A stretch of 5,350 nt of DNA. It comes from Planctomycetota bacterium (GTDB taxonomy: Bacteria > Planctomycetota > Phycisphaerae > UBA1845). Location of the stretch: assembly GCA_022561415.1 (NCBI GenBank), contig JADFRH010000172.1:1-5350 (forward strand), read 5' to 3'. Made by a program: the position numbers and the translations under genes. Every line of letters starts with the position of its first letter. Within the stretch, counting starts at the first letter, position 1. The notes beneath the pieces are model-generated. The model saw nothing but the letters and a program-made list of their open reading frames with translations, did not search any database and was not told the origin of the DNA. Of the stretch, positions 1 through 4,537 are shown one piece after another.

Positions 1-24
1 CAAGTATTGGTGTATGATGCACAC

Positions 25-52
25 AAAACACCGCCCAGTTGAGCGGTATTTT
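25..52 (+). terminator. Putative Rho-independent terminator at the left edge
   Basis: A 5-bp GC-rich stem, ACCGC (30-34) with GCGGT (43-47), encloses an 8-nt loop. It is flanked by AAAA (25-28) and TTTT (49-52), which can extend the stem past one mismatch. A short hairpin followed by T residues is the form of an intrinsic terminator, and it could end a plus-strand gene lying left of the window. The stem is short and the T-run is only four bases, so this is tentative. An alternative pairing of CACCGCC (29-35) with GGCGGGTG (53-60) would compete with it. Confidence 0.4.
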
Positions 53-84
53 GGCGGGTGGACATCGTGAGCCAAAAGTGGAAC

Positions 85-238
85 CAGTTGCCCCGCAAGC
101 GGGACTGCTGTTTGTATCTAATCGCTTCGCTCTTAGACAAACAGGGAGCATTCTCTGCTCATATCGGACCAGGCTCTATCTGACCGTGAGCCGAGAACCT
201 TTCGGTTCCAAGTTCAAGGCTTTGCGCAGACCTGGTCC
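85..238 (+). ncRNA. Cluster of hairpins, candidate structured RNA of unknown family
   Basis: Four consecutive stem-loops fill this stretch with little unpaired DNA between them. (1) CAGT (85-88) pairs with ACTG (104-107) around an inner CCCG/CGGG hairpin (92-103). (2) CTGTTTGT (108-115) pairs with ACAAACAG (137-144), with inner CTAA/TTAG pairing (118-121 with 133-136). (3) GAGCA (146-150) pairs with TGCTC (156-160). (4) GGACCAGG (166-173) pairs with CCTGGTCC (231-238), enclosing AGCC/GGCT (189-192 with 219-222) and GAACC/GGTTC (195-199 with 204-208). Such dense nested pairing is more than expected by chance and fits a structured transcript. I do not recognise tmRNA, RNase P RNA, 6S RNA or a known riboswitch in it. 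Strand is unknown because perfect stems read the same on both; plus is given only as a convention. It could also be a set of DNA-level palindromes. Confidence 0.35.
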
Positions 239-290
239 AATATAAACAGAGAATAATTTTCTTTTTGTCACTCTACATCAACAAAACACA

Positions 291-347
291 GTTAAACCTA
301 ATAAACTATTCGAAACAACTCTATTGTTTTGAATAGATAGATTTAAC
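291..347. repeat. Long imperfect inverted repeat in AT-rich spacer
   Basis: Bases 306-318 (CTATTCGAAACAA) pair with 324-336 (TTGTTTTGAATAG) as a 13-bp stem with one G-T pair and a 5-nt loop. An outer GTTAAA (291-296) pairs with TTTAAC (342-347) across unequal AT-rich internal loops. It lacks a GC-rich stem and a clear T-tail on either strand, so it is not a classical terminator. It could be a regulator-binding palindrome, part of a structured leader, or a remnant of a small inverted-repeat element. The function is unknown. Confidence 0.5.
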
Positions 348-441
348 TGCGCAAAATATTCTTATTCAATTGTTTTTCTACACCTTCTGTATCTCTTTTC
401 AGTCAAAGTGTTTCAACAGGATAACAAAACGTGATAAAATT

Positions 442-471
442 TTGATGAGATAAAATTAAAAGAATTATAAA
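442..471 (+). promoter_or_regulatory. Possible sigma-70-like promoter facing the three-armed hairpin
   Basis: TTGATG (442-447) and TATAAA (466-471) are separated by 18 bp and resemble -35 and -10 boxes. A transcript from here would begin near 478, just before the structured element at 483-538. The DNA is very AT-rich, so such matches arise easily by chance. No plus-strand gene follows, so the only possible product would be a short RNA. Confidence 0.2.
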
Positions 472-482
472 CCCCGTAGTGA

Positions 483-538
483 AAAATAGCATTGTCTCGC
501 CAAAAGCGAGACGTGCCTGAAAGGCACAATGCTATTTT
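483..538. terminator. Perfect three-armed palindrome, probable terminator of the minus-strand gene
   Basis: The outer stem is AAAATAGCATT (483-493) with AATGCTATTTT (528-538), 11 bp with no mismatch. Inside it sit two perfect hairpins that abut with no spare base: GTCTCGC/GCGAGAC (494-500 with 506-512, 5-nt loop) and GTGCCT/AGGCAC (513-518 with 522-527, 3-nt loop). All bases outside the two loops can therefore pair, giving a three-way junction. The minus strand leaves the stem as a run of five T residues, and the minus-strand coding region ends about 30 bp away at 569. A terminator role for that gene, perhaps bidirectional, is the plainest reading. The branched shape is unusual for a simple terminator. 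Confidence 0.55.
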
Positions 539-568
539 CTACTAACAGGGTAAACTTTTTTGAGTTCT

Positions 569-938
569 TTAAGCGCGGGATGAAGAAGTAGTGTTCTTCT
601 TGGCTGTATGATCAAGTGCCCGGATACATGCCATTTTGACGCCGGTATGAGACTCCTCATAGCTGTGATCAATGCCGGCTGCCAAAAGCTCAAGGGTCAG
701 CTCAATGTCTTTGTTATCCAAATGCGCAGTCTTCAGCAGCGTATAGGTGTCACATTGCCCTCCGCCTTCACGGCGATGTCGGTACATTTCATCAAGCGCA
801 CACACAACTTGTGTGAGAAATTCTTTACTTGAGTACCCTTGTGATTTAAGCCTGCGGAGATATTCAAACACCTCTTTGCTCTGTCCATCACAGAGCCAGC
901 CAATGAAAGTGGGAACCGGGTCTGCCTCTCCGGAATTC
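569..938 (-). CDS. C-terminal fragment of a Patescibacteria-like hypothetical protein
   Basis: About 122 codons of an open frame end at TAA (569-571). From memory, the segment DPVPTFIGWLCDG, then FEYLRRLKSQGYSSKEFL, then VVCALDEMYRHR, matches the layout of uncharacterised proteins common in Patescibacteria (CPR, for example Kaiserbacteria-like genomes). In those, a helical cytoplasmic domain follows a short N-terminal membrane anchor. The two cysteines (WLCDG and VVCAL) seem characteristic. No catalytic motif is visible and the function is unknown. The N-terminus is missing: the only start in frame is a TTG at 941-943 with no ribosome binding site. Just beyond it, the DNA reads better on the other strand as the end of rplJ, so the gene is probably cut by a junction near 933-940. 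The protein tail after residue HTAKK is Ser/Thr-rich and disordered. Confidence 0.6.
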
Positions 939-943
939 TGCAA
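926..943. other. Junction between segment A and segment B
   Basis: To the left, minus-strand coding of the hypothetical protein is convincing up to about 935. To the right, plus-strand coding of an L10-like C-terminus begins at about 935. Neither frame makes good sense across the border. The sequence GAATTC, an EcoRI site, lies exactly here at 933-938. Two genes on opposite strands, each truncated inside its coding region, point to joined fragments rather than to neighbouring genes. The exact base cannot be fixed without intact homologues. Confidence 0.55.
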
Positions 944-1000
944 AGCCTGGTCGGGACGATTCAGGCGATTGCTGATAAGAAGAACAAGGGTGCCGAGTAA
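935..1000 (+). CDS. rplJ: C-terminal fragment of ribosomal protein L10
   Basis: Codons 935-997 read ILQSLVGTIQAIADKKNKGA plus a final E, followed by TAA at 998-1000. A hydrophobic helix of the type LVGTIQAIADKK ending in charged residues is typical of the C-terminus of bacterial L10, which carries the L7/L12 dimers on the 50S stalk. Its place directly before rplL on the same strand is the conserved rplJ-rplL order, and this supports the call more than the short peptide itself. Everything upstream of about 935 in this frame is unlike L10, so about 150 residues are missing through the junction. The call rests on 21 residues and synteny. The alternative is that this stretch belongs to the minus-strand gene. 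Confidence 0.55.
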   Translation: MLQSLVGTIQAIADKKNKGAE

Positions 1001-1055
1001 TCGTCACCCCGCTTTTGTGATCCTCACTCCAGGACATCATTCACACTCGCCCGAT

Positions 1056-1060
1056 GGAGG
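1056..1060 (+). promoter_or_regulatory. Ribosome binding site of rplL
   Basis: GGAGG lies 8 nt before the ATG at 1069. This decides the start. The in-frame ATG at 1054 overlaps the Shine-Dalgarno sequence and would add five residues (MEEPE) not expected in L7/L12. Confidence 0.75.
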
Positions 1061-1068
1061 AACCCGAG

Positions 1069-1185
1069 ATGGCGGTTGATAACATTATTGAAGAGATCGA
1101 AAAGCTGACGGTGCTCGAACTTGCCGAGCTGGTATCGGCTTTGGAGGAGAAGTTTGGCGTGACGGCTCAGGCCGCCGGTGCCGCC
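1069..1185 (+). CDS. rplL: N-terminal fragment of ribosomal protein L7/L12
   Basis: The first 39 codons encode the L7/L12 dimerisation domain: a helix with EEIEKLTVLELAELVSALEE, then KFGV and the start of the Ala-rich hinge (TAQAAGAA). L7/L12 forms dimers bound to L10 on the ribosomal stalk and recruits translation GTPases. The normal length is about 120-130 residues, so the hinge end and the whole C-terminal domain are absent. After 1185 the plus-strand frame stays open to 2484, but it is then only the antisense of two minus-strand genes, rich in Arg and Ala with no L7/L12 features. The gene is thus broken at the 1171-1185 junction. The 68-nt gap to rplJ is normal for the operon. The sequence does not look like the planctomycete L7/L12 proteins I recall, so it is probably foreign to segment C. 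Confidence 0.85.
1171..1185. other. Junction between segment B and segment C, within 15 bp of shared sequence
   Basis: GCCGCCGGTGCCGCC makes sense in both genes. On the plus strand it encodes AAGAA of the L7/L12 hinge, and on the minus strand GGTGG of the PYROXD2-type enzyme. Left of it only rplL is plausible, and right of it only the oxidoreductase. A join inside a short GC-rich shared word, inverting gene orientation, is typical of chimeras made by overlap-based assembly or by template switching. Confidence 0.8.
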
Positions 1186-1905
1186 TTTGGCAAAGCCCCA
1201 CGAGCGAAACGCCCCGTCGATCTCGCCCATGTAGTGGTGCAACAAAACGTACGCCGTCCCCGGCGAGCGCACACCCAGCATCGTGCCGATGATGCCGCTG
1301 GCCGACATCGGTGCCTTGAGCACGTCCGACTCGAACCACATGTCGAGGAAATCGACCGCGCTCATCGTCATCAGCTTGGTGTTCAGGTGCATCAGGTCCG
1401 GCCCGAGCTTGCCGAATTGCTCGCCGAGCCGCAGCAGTTGCCACACGTCCTTGGGATGGAGCGAGGCCGGGTTCGGCGGGGGCGAATCGATGATCCGCTT
1501 GGCGAAGCGGCCCAGCTTCGTCATCGCGATGCCGAACTCGGGGTAGACCTCCGCGTCCCGGGCGCTGAAGCGGGCGATCTCGCGGCGGGTCTCGTGCGGG
1601 TCCGACCAGCGGCAGAGCGAATCGCCGTCCGGCAGCGGCAGGAAGGAGCACTCGAGCGGGATCAGCTCGAGGCCGCGCCGCGGCAGCTCGAGCTCGCGAA
1701 TGATGCGCGGCCGCAGAAGGCTGACGACGTACGAGCAGACCGAGAACGTGAATCCGGGGTGCAGCTCTTCGCTCACGGCGGCCCCGCCGAGCACGTCGCG
1801 GCGCTCGAGCACGAGCACGTCGCGGCCGGCGCGTGCCAGGTACGCGGCGCAGATCAGCCCGTTGTGCCCGCCGCCCACCACGATCGCGTCGTAGGTCTTG
1901 GCCAC
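1171..1905 (-). CDS. PYROXD2-like FAD-dependent oxidoreductase, C-terminally truncated
   Basis: The first 245 residues of a flavin amine oxidase/phytoene desaturase-type protein of the PYROXD2 subfamily are present. An N-terminal Rossmann fold carries the dinucleotide motif GGGHNG at residues 11-16, and the acidic residue ending beta-2 is E34 in LERR. The RDVLGGAAVSEE segment (36-47) typical of the family comes next. Later family segments are FLDMWFES and YVLLHHYMGEIDGAFRSWGFAKGGTGG. Family members are about 520-580 residues, so more than half is missing, including the C-terminal part of the FAD site. After codon 245 the frame runs on to 1024 only through antisense rplL. The start is GTG at 1903-1905, directly after the TAA of the upstream gene, with AGGAAAAGGG (complement of 1911-1920) as ribosome binding site. 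Tight coupling suggests that this enzyme and the GcvT-like protein act together. The substrate is unknown. Confidence 0.85.
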
Positions 1906-3120
1906 TTACGCCCTTTTCCTTTCCGGGTCGAAGAACGGCTTGCGGACAACGGTGGCGGTCACGCGACGGCGGACGAATTCGACGGTGGTTTCGATCTCGA
2001 GCCGCGTCCCGATTTGTCCAAAGCGCGCGTGAACGCTCGCGAGTGCGATGTTCTTCTTGATCAAAGGCGACCAGGTCCCGCTGGTTGCATAGCCGACCTG
2101 CGTGTCGGCGGTGGGTTCGTAGACGGGGACGGCGCGGCGCCAGGCGCTGCTGCAAATCTCCGCCGGCAGTCCATGCTCGGCGTAGAGCGCTTCGAGCTCA
2201 TCCCAGTCGTATTCCAGCCCGACCAGTGCCCACGCGCTGCCGCGCTGTCGCTCGGCGCGCAACGCGGCCTGCCCATTGAACGGCTCGCGGTCGAGGTTGA
2301 CCGTCCAGCCGAGGCCGAGCTCGTAGGGGCTGGACTTGCGCGACTCGATCAGGCAGCGTTGGGCGGGAAAGTAGTCGACGCCGTTAAGAATGAAGCCGGC
2401 TTCGATCCGGGTCATGTCCAAAGCGTCGAGGCCGGCCGGTTGCAGGCCGTATCGCTTGCCCGCCGCCAGCAGCGCGTCCCATAGGGCGGTGGCGCGTTTG
2501 TTGTCGACCCAGATTTCATAGCCCAGGTCGCCGGTGTAGCCGGTCCGCGAGATTCTCGCTTTGATGCGCATCCGCCCCGTGCGCCCGCCGCGGATTCTCG
2601 CTTCCGTCGTGCCGAACCAGCGCAGCGAACCGATCTCGCCGTCGCTGATCTCTTGCAGGATGTGGCGCGCGTTGGGACCTTGCAGCGCCAGCGCGGCGAT
2701 CGTCGCAGAGCTGTCTTCGATCGTCAGCTCGTACCCGTCCGCGTGGCGCAAGAGCCACGCCAGCGCCGGCTCGGTCGAAGTCACCCGAAACCGCGCGTCA
2801 TCGAACCGCGAAACCGTCCCATCGTCGATGATCTTGCCGTGCTCGTCACACCAGCACAGGTAGGCGACGCGCCCCGCCGGCAGCTTCGAAACGTCGCGGA
2901 CCATCAGGCGCGCCAGGAACGCCGCCGCATCCCGGCCGCACACCTCGTACTTGTGCAGCGGCGTCACGTCGATCAGGCCGGCCGCGTGGCGGATCGCGAA
3001 GTACTCGCGCTCGTGGTAGGAGTCGTACGCGCATACCGCGTGATACCCCGCCCAATCCTTCCATCGCATGCTCGTACACAGCGCGGCCGTGCGCGAGTGA
3101 AACGGTGTCGGGATCGGCAC
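1906..3120 (-). CDS. GcvT-like folate-dependent aminomethyltransferase family protein
   Basis: This 404-residue protein of the GcvT/DmdA/sarcosine-dimethylglycine dehydrogenase C-domain superfamily binds tetrahydrofolate and moves one-carbon units. Visible features are an N-terminal half with LIDVTPLHKYEV (49-60), the folate-site segment CDEHGKIIDDG (91-101) holding the conserved acidic residues, and ALQGPNA (145-151). SRTGYTGDLGYEIW (191-204) is the counterpart of RTGYTGEDGFE in GcvT. LDALDMTRIEAGF (231-243) and a C-terminal barrel domain with GYATSGTWSPLIKKNIALA (343-361) complete it. The length suits the family (about 360-410). The start chosen is GTG at 3118-3120 because GGAGG (complement of 3129-3133) lies 8 nt upstream and the protein then begins like its relatives. 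An upstream in-frame TTG at 3240 would add 40 low-complexity Arg-rich residues. It lies in one operon with the FAD oxidoreductase. A standard glycine-cleavage GcvT is less likely, since no gcvH or gcvP is adjacent and the partner is a flavoenzyme. Confidence 0.87.
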   Translation of the reverse strand: MPIPTPFHSRTAALCTSMRWKDWAGYHAVCAYDSYHEREYFAIRHAAGLIDVTPLHKYEVCGRDAAAFLARLMVRDVSKLPAGRVAYLCWCDEHGKIIDDGTVSRFDDARFRVTSTEPALAWLLRHADGYELTIEDSSATIAALALQGPNARHILQEISDGEIGSLRWFGTTEARIRGGRTGRMRIKARISRTGYTGDLGYEIWVDNKRATALWDALLAAGKRYGLQPAGLDALDMTRIEAGFILNGVDYFPAQRCLIESRKSSPYELGLGWTVNLDREPFNGQAALRAERQRGSAWALVGLEYDWDELEALYAEHGLPAEICSSAWRRAVPVYEPTADTQVGYATSGTWSPLIKKNIALASVHARFGQIGTRLEIETTVEFVRRRVTATVVRKPFFDPERKRA

Positions 3121-3128
3121 GCCAACCA

Positions 3129-3133
3129 CCTCC
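3129..3133 (-). promoter_or_regulatory. Ribosome binding site of the GcvT-like gene
   Basis: GGAGG on the minus strand, 8 nt before the GTG at 3118-3120. It fixes the translation start in the absence of a suitable ATG. Confidence 0.6.
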
Positions 3134-3306
3134 GTCGGGCCCCGAGGCCGATTCTTACCGCAAGTTCCGAGCGAATGGAAGCCGGTCCGCCGGCCGGCAG
3201 CGAACGGAGTTCGGTCTTGTCGCGGCGAGCGTGTCCCCAAAACCCTCCTGCGATCGACATGGGAAATGCCGGCGGGCGGTGTCGGTTCACCTTGTGAAAT
3301 GGGGCC
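3134..3306. other. Leader region upstream of the GcvT-like/oxidoreductase operon
   Basis: This GC-rich non-coding stretch lies between the GcvT-like gene and the terminator of the PEP-CTERM gene. It contains the perfect inverted repeat TTCAC-CTT-GTGAA at 3286-3298 and a GC-rich palindromic patch near 3182-3200. It also has an isolated Shine-Dalgarno-like AGGAGGG on the minus strand (3243-3249) with only a TTG three bases downstream. The operon promoter should lie here, because a strong terminator separates the operon from the gene upstream. I cannot point to convincing -35 and -10 boxes. Confidence 0.45.
3286..3298. promoter_or_regulatory. Candidate operator palindrome
   Basis: TTCAC (3286-3290) and GTGAA (3294-3298) form a perfect 5-bp inverted repeat with a 3-bp centre, roughly 165 bp before the start of the GcvT-like gene. 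The size and symmetry fit a dimeric regulator site, but 5-bp arms also occur by chance. Confidence 0.25.
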
Positions 3307-3336
3307 AAAAAAAAAGCCGCCGAAGTGTCGGCGGCT
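3307..3336 (-). terminator. Rho-independent terminator of the PEP-CTERM gene
   Basis: On the minus strand the stem GCCGCCGA/TCGGCGGC (8 bp, 9 with the flanking A-T pair) with a 4-nt loop is followed at once by nine T residues (A-run at 3307-3315 on the plus strand). It starts 34 bp after the PEP-CTERM stop codon. The high GC of the stem and the long U-tract make this a textbook intrinsic terminator. Confidence 0.92.
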
Positions 3337-3369
3337 GAATGACCGTTGCTGGCAGGACCGCTTCGCGCG

Positions 3370-4149
3370 CTAGAGACGCCGTCGCAAACCCGCCATGAGT
3401 GTGAGACCGATGACGCCCAGTCCGGCGGCGCCGGGGGCCGGAATGGGATTGAAGGTCGTGCCGTAATTGTAACTGACGTTGGTGATGTTGCTCGCGCTGA
3501 AACCGGAAAAGCCCGTGAAGGTGTACTCGACGCTGGTCACGATCAACGCGTACGGGCCGTCAATCGGGGCGTTGCCGCCGCCCGTGTAGGTCGAGTTCAC
3601 GATCCCATACTCGATGCCGTTCAGTGAAATCGGGGACTGAAGGTCGTGGGAGTCGTCCGGGTCGAAACGCGTCGGTGTGCCCAGCCAATCATCCATACCG
3701 ATTTGACCGAGCGAGTGATCGCCGGTGCCGGCGACGACCGACGACGCACCGAACCTGTAGCCGGACTCCGAGCCGATGTCGCCGGGGCCGAACAAGAAGT
3801 TGTTGTAGCCCTGCGGCGTCCTCGTGTTGGGCAGCCCGGTGTGCGGGTTGACCGTGAAGATGACCGGCGTACCAGTGATGTCGGTCAGCATGGCCTTCAC
3901 TCTCGTGAGGCCGCTGCCCGTGTAGCCGGTGATGTCGAAGAACAATCCAGTGAGCACCATGCCCGGGTTGCGCACGTCAACGCCGGACGTGTTGAAAAGC
4001 GTGACGACCAGCGTATCGCCGGTCGCGACGAATTCGGCCCGGGCGGACAGGTCGCCCTGCGTGAAGCCGAATGATGACATATCCGCGAGCGAATGCCCGC
4101 ACACGGTCATCGTAAGCGCCAGTGCAACAAGACCCCTCGTCATTCGCAT
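3370..4149 (-). CDS. Secreted PEP-CTERM-type protein, function unknown
   Basis: This 259-residue exported protein has a signal peptide at residues 1-22 (basic MRMTR, hydrophobic LVALALTMTV, likely cleavage after SLA). A long Gly/Ser/Thr/Asn-rich beta-type region with no catalytic motif follows. The C-terminal sorting signal starts near 237: PAPGA, then a hydrophobic segment (AGLGVIGLTLMAGL), then RRRL. This is the PEP-CTERM architecture, in the PAPGA variant frequent in Planctomycetes. Such proteins are processed by an exosortase and are usually linked to the cell surface or extracellular matrix. The mature part mentions no known domain I recognise. The ATG at 4147-4149 is chosen because GGAG (complement of 4160-4163) lies 10 nt upstream; a second ATG at 4141-4143 (MTRGL) is possible. 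It stands alone, with its own terminator downstream. No exosortase gene is in the window. Confidence 0.85.
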   Translation of the reverse strand: MRMTRGLVALALTMTVCGHSLADMSSFGFTQGDLSARAEFVATGDTLVVTLFNTSGVDVRNPGMVLTGLFFDITGYTGSGLTRVKAMLTDITGTPVIFTVNPHTGLPNTRTPQGYNNFLFGPGDIGSESGYRFGASSVVAGTGDHSLGQIGMDDWLGTPTRFDPDDSHDLQSPISLNGIEYGIVNSTYTGGGNAPIDGPYALIVTSVEYTFTGFSGFSASNITNVSYNYGTTFNPIPAPGAAGLGVIGLTLMAGLRRRL

Positions 4150-4270
4150 TATCCCGTCACTCCGCCGTTCTCGTCAGAAGTACGCTCGGCGACTCCGTTC
4201 GGCGGCGATCCACCCAAGTGCGGTGCTTCCGTTCCTTCGGACCCAATGATTACCCCGTTCAACTTTACTG

Positions 4271-4299
4271 ATCGTAACCGGTTCCGGTGGCTCAATCAA
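4271..4299 (-). promoter_or_regulatory. Possible sigma-70-like promoter of the PEP-CTERM gene
   Basis: On the minus strand TTGATT (complement of 4294-4299) and TACGAT (complement of 4271-4276) are spaced by exactly 17 bp, about 120 bp before the start codon. The matches to TTGACA and TATAAT are 4 of 6 each. No transcript data are available. Confidence 0.3.
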
Positions 4300-4450
4300 G
4301 GTATTTCTAGATTCCCCGCGTTCTTTGACGAAGCGTCCCGCAGGGGTACTAGAACGTACCAATTATCAGTCTTGCGAATGGCGTCCGCCTCGGCCGTCGC
4401 TTTCGCGGGGCATTCGCGACGGATATCGAAATCGCATATAAATAGGCATA

Positions 4451-4480
4451 CGACCGCGAACCCAAGAGCCCATGCGGTCG
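4451..4480. repeat. 7-bp inverted repeat upstream of the DUF362 gene
   Basis: CGACCGC (4451-4457) and GCGGTCG (4474-4480) are perfect inverted copies separated by 16 bp, centred about 70 bp before the DUF362 start codon. In RNA this would be a hairpin in the 5' leader; in DNA it could be a two-half-site operator. There is no T-tail, so it is not a terminator. Confidence 0.35.
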
Positions 4481-4537
4481 TTAGAGATAGTGCGGGCCGC
4501 GCCGCCGCGCGACGCCCCGCCGAACGGAGCTGAGTCC

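Larger units (their letters stand above)
239..482. other. AT-rich non-coding spacer
   Basis: This stretch is visibly far richer in A and T than either side, and no convincing reading frame runs through it. It holds one long hairpin (291-347, listed separately). It also has a 9-bp direct repeat GATAAAATT at 433-441 and 449-457, and a possible plus-strand promoter at 442-471. Nothing else can be supported. The composition fits an intergenic region of a lower-GC organism, unlike the GC-rich DNA to the right of about position 1170. Confidence 0.6.
4150..4537. other. Divergent intergenic region between PEP-CTERM and DUF362 genes
   Basis: These 388 bp lie between two divergently transcribed genes and must carry both promoters. 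One possible minus-strand promoter is listed separately. Several short palindromes occur. GGTAC/GTACC is at 4345-4349 and 4356-4360, GACG/CGTC at 4327-4330 and 4334-4337, and CGACCGC/GCGGTCG at 4451-4457 and 4474-4480. The block CATATAAATAG near 4434-4444 is a local AT island that could hold the DUF362 -10 box, though I see no clear -35. A plus-strand open frame across 4093-4533 is antisense at its start, compositionally poor and not a gene. Confidence 0.5.

Noticed and set aside
85..238. CRISPR array, tmRNA or RNase P RNA
   Set aside because: There are no regularly spaced direct repeats, no CCA-ended tRNA-like domain with a T-loop, and no conserved RNase P core segments that I can see.
39..245. 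A 68-codon plus-strand open frame near the left edge
   Set aside because: It runs over a dense set of perfect hairpins, has no ribosome binding site and resembles no protein family; the DNA looks structural rather than coding.
608..1079. Plus-strand open frames over the hypothetical protein fragment
   Set aside because: They are antisense to the minus-strand coding frame, which shows recognisable family segments, and one of them crosses the first junction.
926..1185. Mobile element insertion or integron cassette as the cause of the joins
   Set aside because: There are no terminal inverted repeats, target duplications, transposase or recombinase genes, or tRNA ends at either border; only a short shared word at one of them.
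1085..2155. A 356-codon minus-strand open frame
   Set aside because: It is a shifted frame over the PYROXD2-like and GcvT-like genes with low-complexity Arg/Ala composition and no family features.
1054..2484. A 476-codon plus-strand open frame starting like L7/L12
   Set aside because: Only its first 39 codons after 1069 are L7/L12. The rest is antisense to the oxidoreductase and GcvT-like genes, Arg/Ala-rich, and a by-product of GC-rich codon usage plus the junction.
3121..3240. Longer N-terminus of the GcvT-like protein from TTG at 3240
   Set aside because: The extra 40 residues are Arg/Gly/Pro-rich with no homology I recognise. The Shine-Dalgarno before the TTG is only 3 nt away, while the GTG at 3120 has ideal spacing.
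4093..4533. A 146-codon plus-strand open frame before the DUF362 gene
   Set aside because: It begins inside the antisense of the PEP-CTERM signal peptide, has no protein-like features, and covers the divergent promoter region.
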